DNA from: Temnothorax longispinosus
Taxonomy: Eukaryota; Arthropoda; Insecta; Hymenoptera; Formicidae
Assembly: GCF_030848805.1 (NCBI RefSeq)
Contig: NC_092358.1
Span: 8,782,433 to 8,846,432 of the forward strand
Reading direction: 5' to 3'
DNA length: 64,000 bases
Positions 49,531-62,196 of this stretch are shown one piece after another. Made by a program: the position numbers and the translations under genes. Under the pieces are notes generated by a model, which saw only the letters and a program-made list of their open reading frames with translations, was not told where the DNA came from and did no database searches. Every line of letters starts with the position of its first letter. Positions within the stretch are counted from its first letter, which is position 1.

Positions 49531-49950
49531 AAAATAAATTAGCCAAGTCAAGAAAGCAACAGTGAGATTGTCTGATTAGCAAACTGTAATTTCTTTATTC
49601 TCCGGTACTAGGTATACTCTGTACAATAAATTCGTAAAAAGAGCAGGTAATTAATATTCGGTATATAATTGTATCCCAATAATATTATTTTAATAAAAAA
49701 AAGATTGTCCAATGTAATTTGAAATTTGATAGATGTAATTAAAATAACGCTTATACCATATTTGGTAACCTATTTAAGAATTAATAATATTAAAATCTTA
49801 ACATACTGGGAACAAAATGAAAATTATCAGAATCCCAAGGAATAAAATTGACTGAAGTACAACGACTCGCGATCGTTGGTAGAGGCCACAAACCACGGCA
49901 GCAGCCAGGATTCGATTGACGTTAAAATGTCGAGTTTCGAGACAAATCAT

Positions 49951-51369
49951 CTCTTCGTGAGCACAGAGATGTATTTGACAGAAAAGCAGTGGACGGATAT
50001 CTCCTCTCTTTTCTCTTGATTGATGGTAGCTTTTGCCTAAGCAATTGCTAAGTATTAGTATATCAGCTTCAAATTAGTAAATTATGTTAATGTTAGTATA
50101 CTTAGTAAAATAGCTAATGTCATCGAAAATAATTTTTTCTCCAACGAGAATAATTTTACTCATATACACTCACCCGCAAAAAATTCTGGCTACTTTCAAA
50201 TCAACGTTAAAAAAACACCTAATTCAAGTTACATATCTGGTGAGAAAGTAATCGCAGAATAATGGTTTAAACTTTTTAAAGCGTTTTCAAGCTTGAGTAC
50301 TTTCGAATGCTTCGAGACTTGTTTCTCTGCAAAGATTTTACTACAAACGACGCTAATTTAATTGGACATTGCAAAATTGAAGAATAAACTTCAACTTTAT
50401 AGCGTGCACGTGGAGAACGAAATTTATTCTCCAAATTTTATTGATTATATCGTAAAATTTAACATTTTCTCTTTAAAAATTTTTTTAAACATTACGCTAT
50501 ATTTTTTTCACTGAGTTATGACATCTTGAAGTAAATAGTGCCTTTTCTGGTCCTTTCTCTGAAAAATCTGTATTCTGTCGCCGATATTCGTATCTTTTGA
50601 TTTTTTTTTATTAAAACTGGCTCCGTTGGCAAAATTATGCAAATGACAAACTGCAATGTGTTCATCGCGGGAGTGACAAACTGACAAACAGCGAGGTACT
50701 TATCTCTGCTGTGATCACACACACGCACAAAACACTGAAGCAGGCGCTTGATGATCTCACTATAGTAGGAAAATCATTTATATACGTTCCACTACATAAA
50801 ACGTGTTTCTGGACGTGAAATACATTCCTTAGCATATGCAAGTTCTTCTACTTCCCAAAGACGTGACTCAACTGCGGTTTGATTTTGTAACTCTTAACGA
50901 CCGTTTTGTTATCGTTATATTGTTTTTGCGCTGCTTTTTTACCATGTATAATATTGCGCAACAACAATATAACGATAACGAAACTGTCGTTAAGAGTTAC
51001 AGAATCAGCTTGCTAGACATGTAGTTGTCGACAGCTGTTATGTTTGCCGCGATTTGAATGGAAAGGCAAAGGAAAACATGGAAGACCGCCCACCCCCCCC
51101 GCCCCCCCCCCCCCTTGCACTTGCAACAATAAGGGAGTGTGTGATAAGCATCCCATATGCAAGTTAACGTTGCTCTTACTCTATCCAAGTTTCCTCATAA
51201 TCATTCTAAACATTGTACTATATTTGGACATTTTGTAATAAAATAGAAATGAAATATGGACATAAATAAACACAAATAAATTATTTCTGCATTATTTTCA
51301 ATTTTATACAAACCATGTAAAAGTACCTTTGTCATTCTAATTAGGGTGTTAAACAACTTTTGTTCTCCC
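49951..51369. repeat. upstream block of OR-D
   Basis: Near-copy of 59842..61138 upstream of OR-E. No gene seen. Contains the hairpin 50877..51009 and, at 51090..51115, a C-rich run. The piggyBac-like cysteine motif CTCNNKGVCDKH is at 51113..51150. Confidence 0.65.
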
Positions 51370-53548
51370 TGTTTGGGATTGCAAGGAAACTTTTGATACT
51401 TTTATATGTAATACGTCTTTACTCAGAGACAGGTTTACACTCGACTTGACTCGACAACATCGGCGTCGTCACTTTTAACAAAAACCGCTCGCCCGCGCTG
51501 GGCTCGCGCCTATCACGTGAAAGCGCGTCGTCCGGCAGGAGCGCTCCTATTCTCGTGTCGCGAGTTTTACAAATCGAAATTATAAATTATGGTGTGTTCT
51601 CATAAAACTAGTAAAAGAGATAATGAATGCTCGACGGAATCCCTAACATACAACTCTAACATTCCGCCCACCAAGATTAGTCTACTGATCTTCCATTATA
51701 TACTGTACCGCTTATAGGTATAGTTTACAAAGTTTAGTTATCGCGCGTTTAGAGATACAGTGGCAGTGCGTACGCTCGCGACCCGCACCAAGTTGTCTTT
51801 ACCAGCGGAACCTCGATCACGCGACCAATTTTCCACTTTAAGGGAGGGAGGTTTTCTTCCTTCAATAGTACAAGATCATTGACTTTCAAGTTTTCTGTCG
51901 CGTTTTCCATTTAACATGACTTCGAAAACTGGCCACATACTCGGCCGCCCACCGTTTCCAAAAGTCCTGGACGGAACGCTGGATTAACTCCATCTGTCTA
52001 GACGATTAATTTTTCACGTCCGTTAAGTCATTTTCGGGAAGGCTGTTCAAGGGTCCTCCAACGAGGAAATGTCCTGGCGACAAAGGTTGCAAATCAGACG
52101 AATCTGATGACAAAGGCGATAGCGGCCTCGAATTCAAACAAGCTTCTATTTGTACTAGTGCTGTAGTCAGTTCTTCAAAGGTAAATAAGGTATACCCATC
52201 ACTCGCTTTAAATGGTATTTTACAAGATTTTACTCCTGCTTCCCATAAGCCACCTGTTGATGAATATGGAGAAATAAAGCACCATTCAATGCTTTTCTCT
52301 TGTAAACGTCGCCGACGAATCCCTTTATTGAAGTCTGAATAAAGGTATAGAGTTTCTTCAATTCTCGGTTAGCGCCCACAAAAGTCGTAGCGTTGTCACT
52401 GCAAAATTTTGCTAGGTAATCTTCGTTGCCCGATAAATCTGAGTAAAGCTGCCAAACGCTGCGGTTGATAACTCGCTGTGTTGCTTCTAGATGCATGAAC
52501 AGCCTTTGTTGAAAAACTATAAATAAGGCCACGTAAGATTACATGTCTTCCGACCACGTTCCTTGTTGACAAGCGTGATGATTGGATTAGCAAAATCAAT
52601 ACCGGTAGTAGAGAATGCTCGGGAAGGTTTGATCCTGTCACCAGGTAAGGATCCCATTGGTTGAGTTAATCCCTTTGGATTGTTTCTGACGCACCAGACG
52701 CACGAACGACAGACTTGACGTACCAATTTCTTCCGTTTAATGGCCAATATTGTTGACGTATTTATACCAATAGTAATTGCTGACTAGCATTTAGCAGAGT
52801 ACGATGCTCTCTCTCTCTCTCTCTCAATTAGCAAGCGTGTGATTTTACATTGCGCGGAGAGCAAAATCGGATGTTTCCTTTGGAAGTTCCAAGGAGCCTC
52901 TTGAAGGTGACCGCCTATCCTGATAAGGCCCTGTTCATCCTGGAAAGCTTGCAATTGATGCAACTGACTCGATCGATGCAGTTCACGTAATCTTGCAGAC
53001 TTTTCAAATCCTCTTGAAAGTAGATGCGTTGAGAATATTTGATTATCTCGCGTTTGGCTAGGTTCAACTCTCGCAGAGTTAATCTTGGTTAAGATTCTAT
53101 CCTTGTGCTTCTTGCGGCAATTAGATATGAACCTGAGCAGTAACCAAGTGATCGCTCGATTTTCGTCAATGTCGAACAATCCCTGACGAGTTTGTGGATG
53201 ACATCATCAGATGCGGATGATTGATGTGTATACAGATGGCAAACTTGTGACTCTTTCTTGGACTTATTTCAAGGATAACTCGATACTTTTATATGTATGT
53301 ACGTCTTTACTCAGAGACAGTTTACACTTGACTCGACTCGACAACATCGGCGTCGTTACTCTTAACAAAAAACGATCGCCCCGCGCTGGGCTCGCGCCTA
53401 TCACGTGAAAGCAACGTCGTCCGGCAGAAACGCTCCTATTCTCGTGTCGCGGGTTTTACAAGTCGAAATTATACATTATGGTGTGTTCTCATAAAACTAG
53501 TAAAAGAGATAAATGCTCGACGGAAGCTCTAACATACAACTCTAAACA
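51370..53548 (-). mobile_element. decayed BEL/Pao LTR retrotransposon
   Basis: Flanked by CTCCC on both sides (51365..51369, 53549..53553). LTRs: 51370..51661 (3' LTR for the minus-strand element) and about 53255..53548 (5' LTR), sharing GTCTTTACTCAGAGACAG and CTGGGCTCGCGCCTATCACG. A polypurine tract GGTGGGCGGAA adjoins the 3' LTR. Minus-strand fragments show the Pao integrase region: RIGGHLQEAPWNFQRKHPIL, CVWCVRNNPKGLTQPMGSLP, TGIDFANP, CSDNATTFVGANRELKKLY, and LVLLKEENLPPLKWKIGRVI. Gag, protease and reverse transcriptase are deleted and frames are broken. LTRs have diverged, so the insertion is not recent. Confidence 0.9.
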
Positions 53549-55166
53549 CTCCCGTCTTCCCTATTCTTCTCCATTAAGTCAATCTGTCTAAAAATAGTAA
53601 AATAATCTATTCATCGATCGATGAGTTCTTATGGGGTTTTAGGCTCCTGGTGCAACTAGAACATAAAACATTTTTAGTCCAAAAAACGCAAAAGTACCTG
53701 GCTATTTCATCATTCAATAGCTTCGTGTCATTAAAAATAAGTATTAATTAATGATGACAGCTTTGCGCCGACAGAAATGATTGATCGTGCTGAAAAACAC
53801 GATTTCAGGTCGCAAAATACCTGCCCTAATTCGCATGTAAATTTGAAACCCGTTACTTAATCTGAAACTGATAGAAAGAATCAAGTAATTCTAATGATAA
53901 TAAAAATATAAACCTTTTTGTTGATGATACACTGTTTCTGATATAAGTCGGCTAACAAAATAAATATTAGAAACTAAAAAACATCATCGAGAAGTAAGAA
54001 ATTATACGTCATTTCCACCTTTAAAAATAAGTTACCGAATAAAATATTTTTTGCAATAAATTTAATTATTTGAATGAGATGCTTATATATAAGTATCAAA
54101 GATTACATGACCAGTAGAGTCGATTAATACTTCTATATTGTTGTTTATTATTTGACTGGCGAAATAAAAGTGATATATTCTGTTTAAAAGAATTATGTCT
54201 TTCTTTAAATAAATGTTTGTTACAGGTAAAAGTTTATTGAGTGCGTACTCTTATTCGTATGCGTATCTTTAATCTAAAAGATTTTAAGCGCGAAATTTAT
54301 ATACGTCTGTTTGAGGGATAACCTCTAATATATATTACATTTCAACATTATTTACATATATATTGGAGATATAGTGTCACAAATAGAAGTTTCTGTTGTC
54401 CGTAAATAATCAATATTTTCATTAAATAATACATTGTTCTCAACAGTTTATTTGTGCAGATGCGGGTTATTTTATTGGGCTCTCTTCATACGAAAGACCG
54501 GGCTGTATGGCTTCAGGAATATGTTGCTCATGTGCTATTTTTTTAGTATTTATATTGAGAGGAACAATGGACGGAACTCGCGTAATTTTTTTTTCATCTA
54601 GAAGAACTATTTCTCTAGTTTTTTTATCCACTGTTCCTCTCGAGATAAATACTAAAAAATAGCACATAAGCAACATACCCCTAGAGTCATATAGCCTCGG
54701 TCTCTCTTACTTGAGATAATGACATATCGAAAATATATACTACTAAATATCATTAAAAATTAAATAAAATCATATCATTAAAAAGTAAATCAGTTAATTG
54801 CGCTATAAGAAAGCAATCATAAAGAAAATTTTTTTTGCATATTATTTAATAATGGAAACCATTCAAAATTTTATTGCACAAAGAAGAAACTTTTTTTATA
54901 ATTACATAAAATCTGAATAATAAATTTTTTATCGTACGCAACGTTTTCAACATTATTTTGCAATTTTTACAATGTAGAATCCCAATTTCTCACTTAAATA
55001 ATAATATACTACCTTCGCAGTAATTACTAATACTTCAACACATATTACCTAAAATGCGAGATCGAAATGGTCCCAATATTTATTTTAATCAACTTCACCG
55101 TCCCCTGTTCATTCTCTCGCTTCCAAATTAAAACTAATTTTATTTTACCGTTTTTAATTTATACTC
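53549..55166. repeat. duplicated 3' flank of OR-E
   Basis: Same block as after the other genes. At 54045..54186 it contains a fragment of the element seen at 33252..33988. Hairpin MITE copy at about 54500..54705. No gene seen. Confidence 0.7.
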
Positions 55167-57135
55167 TTAGTTCTCCCTTGTAGAATAAAGAACAGTAAAA
55201 TAGGATATCGTAGCACTAAACAACTGTAATAAAATAAATTTGCTTTTGCTTTATTCTGTAATAAGTAATACTAAAAATATAATAGAACTTTCTTTAACCA
55301 AACATTTGGGGAAAATACAATAATCGATTTTTTTTCGGTAATCCAGCAACTATGACATTTTGAAGTAAAAGTTAAATATTAATTTCGTAATAATATTGAC
55401 TATAATAAAACAAATAATACAATAGTATTTTTGTAATTTTTTAAATCTTTTATTCTATTTTCTAGCTGTATTGAGCTGTTAGTTAACATTTTGTAAATAA
55501 TAATTATTATAGTAAAACTATACGTTTTTATATGATTTATGTGATGTAAAGCGTGATTTGACTAAAATAGCAATAGAATATTTTAAAATAATTGTTAATG
55601 TTATTATCGATTAAACAATATTCTCAGAGATAATAGAAGAACTTACTATAAACTACAACATATAATATACATGTTTCTTACCGTAGCCGCACTTTCTAAG
55701 GACGCCACAAATATTCCACCGAGATTTATATGAAAAGGTTTAGTGCCTCTTTGCAGTAGAAACAACATTATTTTCTGTATATGTAACGGAGCCGTGTACC
55801 ATTGAACGTTGTATCTACAGAATAATAACAATTGCTAGTTTTAATAAGACAAAAATAATTGGTAATAATAAGTATTGGTAATAATATTTGTTCCACGAAT
55901 CGTATTAGTACTTTTACTCTAATAATTTTTATAATTAGATTTCTATTACAAAACGAGTAAATAATGGAAATATTTCTTACACTGTGGCAAATACACATTC
56001 GTTGTGATTCGTAGCTTCTTGCGCTACATAGTTGGCTAAGAACAAGAAGTTGTACAGGAAGATTAGCTTTATAATAGGTACAACAAGTTTTTCAATTCCA
56101 TCACTATATGACGCAAGCTAAAAAATGTGATACGTCCGTTAAGCATTTGCTATCGACTTCTTACGCACAATTGAATCATATTGTGTTTTATATATATTGC
56201 AAGATAAAATTTCAATAGATTATGATATATCATCGGATCAGAATATTGAATTATTGAGAATAATTGAGAATTAAAAGTTTTAATATTGAGTTTTTATTTA
56301 GTTACTGCTAATTTATTTACTTAGTTTGTACATGTAATTAGCAATTACTGTACAGTATATCTTAAAAATTAGGTAACCATTATTTTCATGAATTATTGTT
56401 TTCAATAAATATATTATAGATAGAAAAGTGTTTAGCTACTTCTTTTTATTTTCTTGACTGTATCATAAAATTCTAAATATAATGAAATTACGATTAAATA
56501 TAAAGAATATTACCTGAAAAAGATTAATGCTAGCACAAGTCACGCCGATTACTATCAAGAAGAAGAATGATCTCTCAAAATTTGATATTAAAAAGTCCGT
56601 GAACCTTCAAGTACAAGAAAATTCGTGTAATTATATGAGTATTTAATGCTCTTTATTAAATATATACCTTTGCGATGAATATCTACGGGCATAAGTAATA
56701 AGTACCATGTTTTCCACTCTTTAGATATCTTTTTGTAAAATGGGGATTGCCTGTTCTATTCGGTACTTTAAAAAAATAATGTTATTCCTTCAATTAATTT
56801 ATTAATTTTGCTTTAAGATAACAACACAAATATTGTTTACGTAATTCATTACTCACCTGTCCGATACCAAACATTCCGCAGATATGTGAAGATATCAATG
56901 ATTATAGTTCCTGTCCGCCATCTTTAGCCCCTATGTAAAATAGTTGCTAATAGATCAATAATAGGCTTAAGTAGAAATATTTTTCTTGATAAATACTCTG
57001 TCGCATATATACACTGAAGGATTTAGTCGACTCGTTTGTTAGGCTGACCAATGTATTGAATGTACCTCCAATACACATAGCAGTTAATGTACCTGCGCCA
57101 TATGTAACAAGCACTGAGAGAAATTTTGTAAAATT

Positions 57136-57172
<37 letters not shown>

Positions 57173-59841
57173 TACATATTATATATATTGTATATTAGGG
57201 TGTGTCATTTTGGAGCAACTTTTTTTTTCATTTTACGAATAGCATATATATATATATATATGCTATTGCATACTTAATATTAATATTAACAGGTCGCTCA
57301 TCGCGATTTTTTATTTTTCATTTAGTAAGATAGAAAAAATTTTATAACTATCTAACAAACAGTAATACAGCATTGCTCCACATAGAGTTTTTTTTAGTAA
57401 ATTTACCGCTCTACAAAAAGATCTCTTATGATTTTTTCATAAATTTAACCGTTCAAAAGATATTCAAAGTTAAAGTTTGATAAATTTTATAAAACTTGTT
57501 TTTACTTCTTATGAATTTTGTATCATATCGACTATCGAAAATTATGAAATAATCAATACATATTTTTGTAGAAAATTTATATGTATCAAACATTCAGTCG
57601 CCTTTTAATTTTTTATATGTGGATATTTTTAAACATACAGAAGACTCGACTATTATGTCTTACGTATAATTGCAGTTGTGTAACGTTTCGCCTTGTTTCC
57701 GTATTTTTTTAGAATAGCGATTTCTTTCTCATCTCTTAGCTCTTTACATACACCTTGAAGCCGATCCAGCGAACTCTTTATCTGTCAATAAATTATGCTT
57801 TTTTTTTTTAAGGAGGGTGACTATTCTGGGCCCTTTTCTAGACAAATAAAATAAGGTTTATTTAAATGTTTATGTTAGGAAGATTAACGTAACCAGGAGT
57901 TTAAGTTTGCAGCTAATGCAGGAGAGGAACATCAGAATATAGCTTGAGTATAGGACACTATTTTCGTACCCATCACTCAAATCACCACTTTCTACGTTTG
58001 CAGTCATGTCATCCAAGAAGCTTACTGGGAGCGAAATAGGCAAGGAATGTCTACCACATTCCGAACACCATGATACTGTTATAATGTAGACGCAATAATC
58101 CACTGTGCGAAGACTATTCTTACAATGACAGTAGTATCCTATTATGGCATCTGCGGCTTTATTCGGTTTTTATCCGATTAAGATATAAACCAAGTACTTT
58201 GTACTCCATAATAACGTGTCGAATTAAACAGGATCATTATCTCCTGTCAATAGATTATATTTTTAAATGCGCGCGCGCGTTCAACATAAATACACACTTA
58301 TAGAGTTTTTTATTGAGAAAACTAGTGCAACACTGGTGCACTGAGTGTAATTTTATTATTCTAATGTAAAAATTAGTTTACATATTTTCAGTGTTTAATG
58401 TTTTATTGACAGAAATTTGTCAAGTTAAACACATCAGTAGCACTGAACTCATTAAACACTAAAAATATGTGTGCATCAGCGTGCACCAGTGTGCACGAGC
58501 AGTGTTGCACTAGTTTTTCCAGTAGAAAACGCTATTAGAGTTTGTACATGCCGTTTGCTCGTACGTGTTTATCACAATACATTGTTTTGAGTGAACCTGC
58601 ACGGACAGCTGAGTACATGTATCACACGCTCGTTTTATTTCGCCTCCACGTATGGCCCCAGAGGAGGACATCACTACAGGGAATTTGTCACAAAAATCCG
58701 AAATATATCTCTGTTTTTCTTTGACATGACGGCGAAAAACATAAAGCATCCAAGAACTAAGCCGAATCAAGACAAGCATGCAACAAGCATGCACCATTAT
58801 GTAGTTGATAGAATCCAATGGAGGCCTTACTGGGATCTAAATCTATAGGATAATATAAAAAAAATATCGTAAATGAAATTGAAAACGAGGCAAAGATCAT
58901 GTTTCTAACAAATCTAATAGAGCCTCTCTTGCACATTTTGCAGAAAAACTCGCATAGCATTGGATCAGGACTTTATGACAAATAATATTTGAACCGTATA
59001 GAAAAGGGCTCAGAAATTACCAAAAATGGTCATGCTTCTTTCAAAATGCTTATAGTCAAACTTTTGCATTCTTGATTAGGACGGAATTATATCTATGTTA
59101 TTTTTGTTTAATTTCCTTACATTATAATTATAATACAAATAGAATTCTTCAAATCATGAACAATTAAAAGAAAATTAAGAATAACTAAATAAATTTAGTC
59201 CTAATAGGTAAGGAATATAAAAATCCGACAGTTTTACATTCGATAATTCTGTTTATCACTAATGCATATATGATTGATAACGCTCTTACAGTATCGACAT
59301 TAATCCAAAACGAATTGTATTTGATTACAAAGCATATAAAGTAGAATGTAGTAGAAATAATCTCGAGAATATGTTTTGGAGTACATTTTGACGTCAAGAC
59401 TGTGATAAACTGCAAGAAATAATTTTCAATAAATAAATTAGCCACGTCAAGAAAGCAACAGTAGATTGTCTGATTAGCAAACTGTAATTTCTTTATTCTC
59501 CGTTACTCTATATACTATGTACAATAAATTAGTAAAAAGAGCAGGTAATTAATTTTCGGATATAATTGTATCACAATAATATTATTTTAATAAGATAATA
59601 TTATCCAATATAGTTTGAAATTTGATATATGTAATTAAAATAACGCTTATACAATATTTGCTTATTTCATAATAATAATATTAAAATCATAACATACTTG
59701 GAACATAATGAAAGTTATCAGAATCCCAAGGAATAAAATTGACTGAAGTTCAACGACTCGCGATCGTTGGTAAGGCCACAAACCAACGGCAAGCAGCAGG
59801 ATTCGATTGACGTTAAAATGTCGAGTTTCGAGACAAATCAT
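55167..59841 (-). pseudogene. odorant receptor OR-E, exons 4 and 5 destroyed
   Basis: Clean exons on minus strand: 59841..59698, 59409..59290, 57781..57664, then 56604..56514, 56117..55981, 55814..55682, 55223..55167. The exon 5 region (about 56668..56768) has lost its donor by an 11-bp deletion, its acceptor is mutated and the frame is shifted. The exon 4 region (about 56858..57114) has many one- to four-base indels through the YFIDQEKYFY block. Exons 7-9 remain open (LASYSDGIEKLVVPIIKLIF, YNVQWYTAPLHIQKIM, SYFTVLYSTREN). It cannot encode a full receptor; a short protein from exons 1-3 is possible but unsupported. Exons 1-3 and their introns are almost identical to OR-D. Confidence 0.85.
57136..57585. 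repeat. (CA)n microsatellite and AT-rich insertion in intron 3 of OR-E
   Basis: A (CA)n run at 57139..57168 sits where the other copies have theirs. From about 57180 to 57585 there is AT-rich sequence, including TA repeats at 57246..57263, that is absent from the intron 3 of OR-D. No coding content. Confidence 0.6.
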
Positions 59842-62196
59842 CTCTTCGTGAGCACAGAGATGTATGTATTTGACAGAAAAGCAGTGGACGGATATCTCCT
59901 CTCTTTTCTCTTGATTGTAGATGGTAGATTTGCCTAAGCAATGCTAAGTATTAGTATATCAGCTTCAAATTAGTAAATTATGTTAATGTTAGTATACTTA
60001 GTAAAATAGATAATGTCATCAAAAATAATTTTTTCTCCAGCGAGAATAATTTTACTCATATACACTCACCCGCAAAAAATTCTGGCTACTTCAAATCAAC
60101 GTTAAAAAACACCTAATTCAAAGTTATATATCTTGTGAGAAATAATCGCAGAATGATGGTTTAAAACTTTTTAAAGCGTTTTAAAGCTTGAGTGCTTTCA
60201 AATGCTTCGAGACTTGTTTCTCTGCGAAGATTTTACTACAAACGACGCTAATTTAAATTAGACATTGCAAAATTGAAGAATAAACTTCAATTTTTATAGC
60301 GTGCACGTGGAGAACGAAATTTACTCTCCAAATTTTATTGATTATATCGTAAAATTTAACATTTTTTCTTTAAAAATTTTTTTAAACCTTACGCTATAAT
60401 TTTTTCACTGAGTTATGACAATCTGAAGTGAATAGTGCATTTTCTAGTCCTTTCTCTGAAAATTTGTATTCTGTCGCCGATATTCGTATCTTTTGATTTT
60501 TTATTAAAACTGCTCCGTTGGCAAAATGGTGCAAATGACAAACTGCAATGTTCATACAAGAGTGACAAACAGCGAGGTACTTACCTCCGCTGTGACACAC
60601 ACACGCACAAACATTGAAGCACGCGCCCGTTATCTCACTATAGTAGGAAAATCATTTATACGTTCCACTACCAAAAAACGTTCCTGGACGTGAAATACGG
60701 TACATTTCTTAGCATATGCAAGTTCTTCTACTGCCCAACGACGTGACTCAACTACGGTTTGATTTTGTAACTCTTAACGACAGTTTTGTTACCGTTATAT
60801 TGTTTTTGCGCTGCTTTTTTACCATGTATAATATTTGCGCAACAACGATATAACGATAACGAAACTGTCGTTAAGAGTTACAGAATCAGCTTGCTAGACA
60901 TGTAGTTGTCGACAGCTATTATGTTTGCTGCGAGTTAAATGGAAAGCAAAGGAAAACAAGGAAGCATTGCACTTGCAACAATAAGGGAGTGTGTGATAAG
61001 CATCCCATATGCAAGTTAACGTGCTATTACTCTATCCAAGTTTCCTTATAATTATCCTAAACTTTGTACTATATTTTTACATTTTGCAATAGAATAGAAA
61101 TAAAATATGAACAAAAATAAACACAAATATAATTTATTTAGAAAAAATAAATGTATAAAATTAAGTTCGTTTATCAAAAATAGACGTGAGATTAATGCAA
61201 TTAATCAAGTACATAATATATGTATAGTATCAATGTTATAATCTGAATTACAATTTTTAGTACTGCTATCTATATATTAAGTAAAATTTACCGTAAGAAG
61301 TACTTAGCTCATTTACACTTTGTTATATTAATTCGTTGGTTGTCTGCATGTATATAAATAATAAACGCTGAAATATCCAGGTGAGACGTTAAGGAAAAAC
61401 ATTGAAGACTCAAAAACTTGGCGTGCCCAAATAAATAAATTGACCTTCAGTATAAATGTTAAGAATGCTATTAGTTTTTAAAAATACTAAAATATATAAC
61501 TAAAATATATTAAAATATTTTTGAAATATATGTAAAAGTACCTCTCTTTCTTTGTTCCTTCTCTCTCTTTCTCTCTCTCTCTCGAAAAATTTTTTCTTGA
61601 AACTTTTTCTGTAACCTCGCACTGTCAAACGCGAAACAAATTTAACCTTTTGACACGCATTTACAAGCCGTTGAGATACTGTAACTAACCAACATCATTT
61701 AATATCAATTTTACTCTTCTGATAATTTCGAGATTCGATCTGCACATAAGCGAGATAGCCAATCAGCATAAAAAAATGTAAGCGAGCGTGTGAATGTGGT
61801 TTATACTCTGATTGCACTGACCAGAGCGGCATGAACGCGTTTTGAGGGACCAGAGGGACAAACTGGCTTTGCGTGAGTGCAAACGCGTGACCGTGTGACT
61901 GAAATCTGAACTTCTTGCTGAGATCTCGCCGAAAAAATTCACATTTTTGACATGTGAGATTTCGAGATCTCAGTATTGACTGCACCAAACTTAATCAGAT
62001 TGGGATCAATCGAAAACTCGTATCTATGTTATATTAGAAAACTGTAGTTAGATTTTCGGTCGCAGTTTTCTTTTTTGAGATATTTGATTCGGAAAATCGA
62101 TCGGCCTGAAAACTCCGGATAAGCTACTTTGTAGCGTCGTCTGCTAGCTCTCTCTTTATGTATTTGGCGTCGCGACGCTATCGCGTCGCTTGATTT
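59842..62196. other. upstream of OR-E, with an unassigned 1.06-kb insertion
   Basis: 59842..61138 parallels the OR-D upstream block, with hairpin 60757..60891. From about 61139 to 62196 the block is interrupted relative to the other units. Bases 61150..61400 are the reverse complement of 6955..7215 upstream of OR-A. 61400..62196 is unassigned; a 97-codon minus frame (61695..61988) has no recognisable similarity. Confidence 0.5.

Larger units (their letters stand above)
41748..49950 (-). pseudogene. odorant receptor OR-D, disrupted nine-exon copy
   Basis: Exons on minus strand: 49950..49807, 47626..47506, 46001..45884, 45756..45492, 45392..45282, 45214..45124, 42493..42357, 42185..42053, 41804..41748. 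Exon 2 is 121 nt instead of 120: an extra base just after the acceptor (ATCACAAGTCTTG versus ATCACAGTCTTG in OR-E) shifts the frame. Exon 1 stays open but carries four small indels that cancel (ILAAAVVCGLYQ for ILLLAVGLWPYQ). Intron 1 has a 1.9-kb GC-rich insertion ending about 20 bp before the exon 2 acceptor; intron 6 holds a 2.25-kb palindrome. Exons 3-9 are clean. If the single-base changes are assembly errors, it could still be functional. Exons 1-3 match OR-E, exons 4-9 OR-A. Confidence 0.8.

Noticed and set aside
48073..49582. Many overlapping frames on both strands in the GC-rich insertion
   Set aside because: GC-rich DNA has few stops; no frame shows a recognisable domain.
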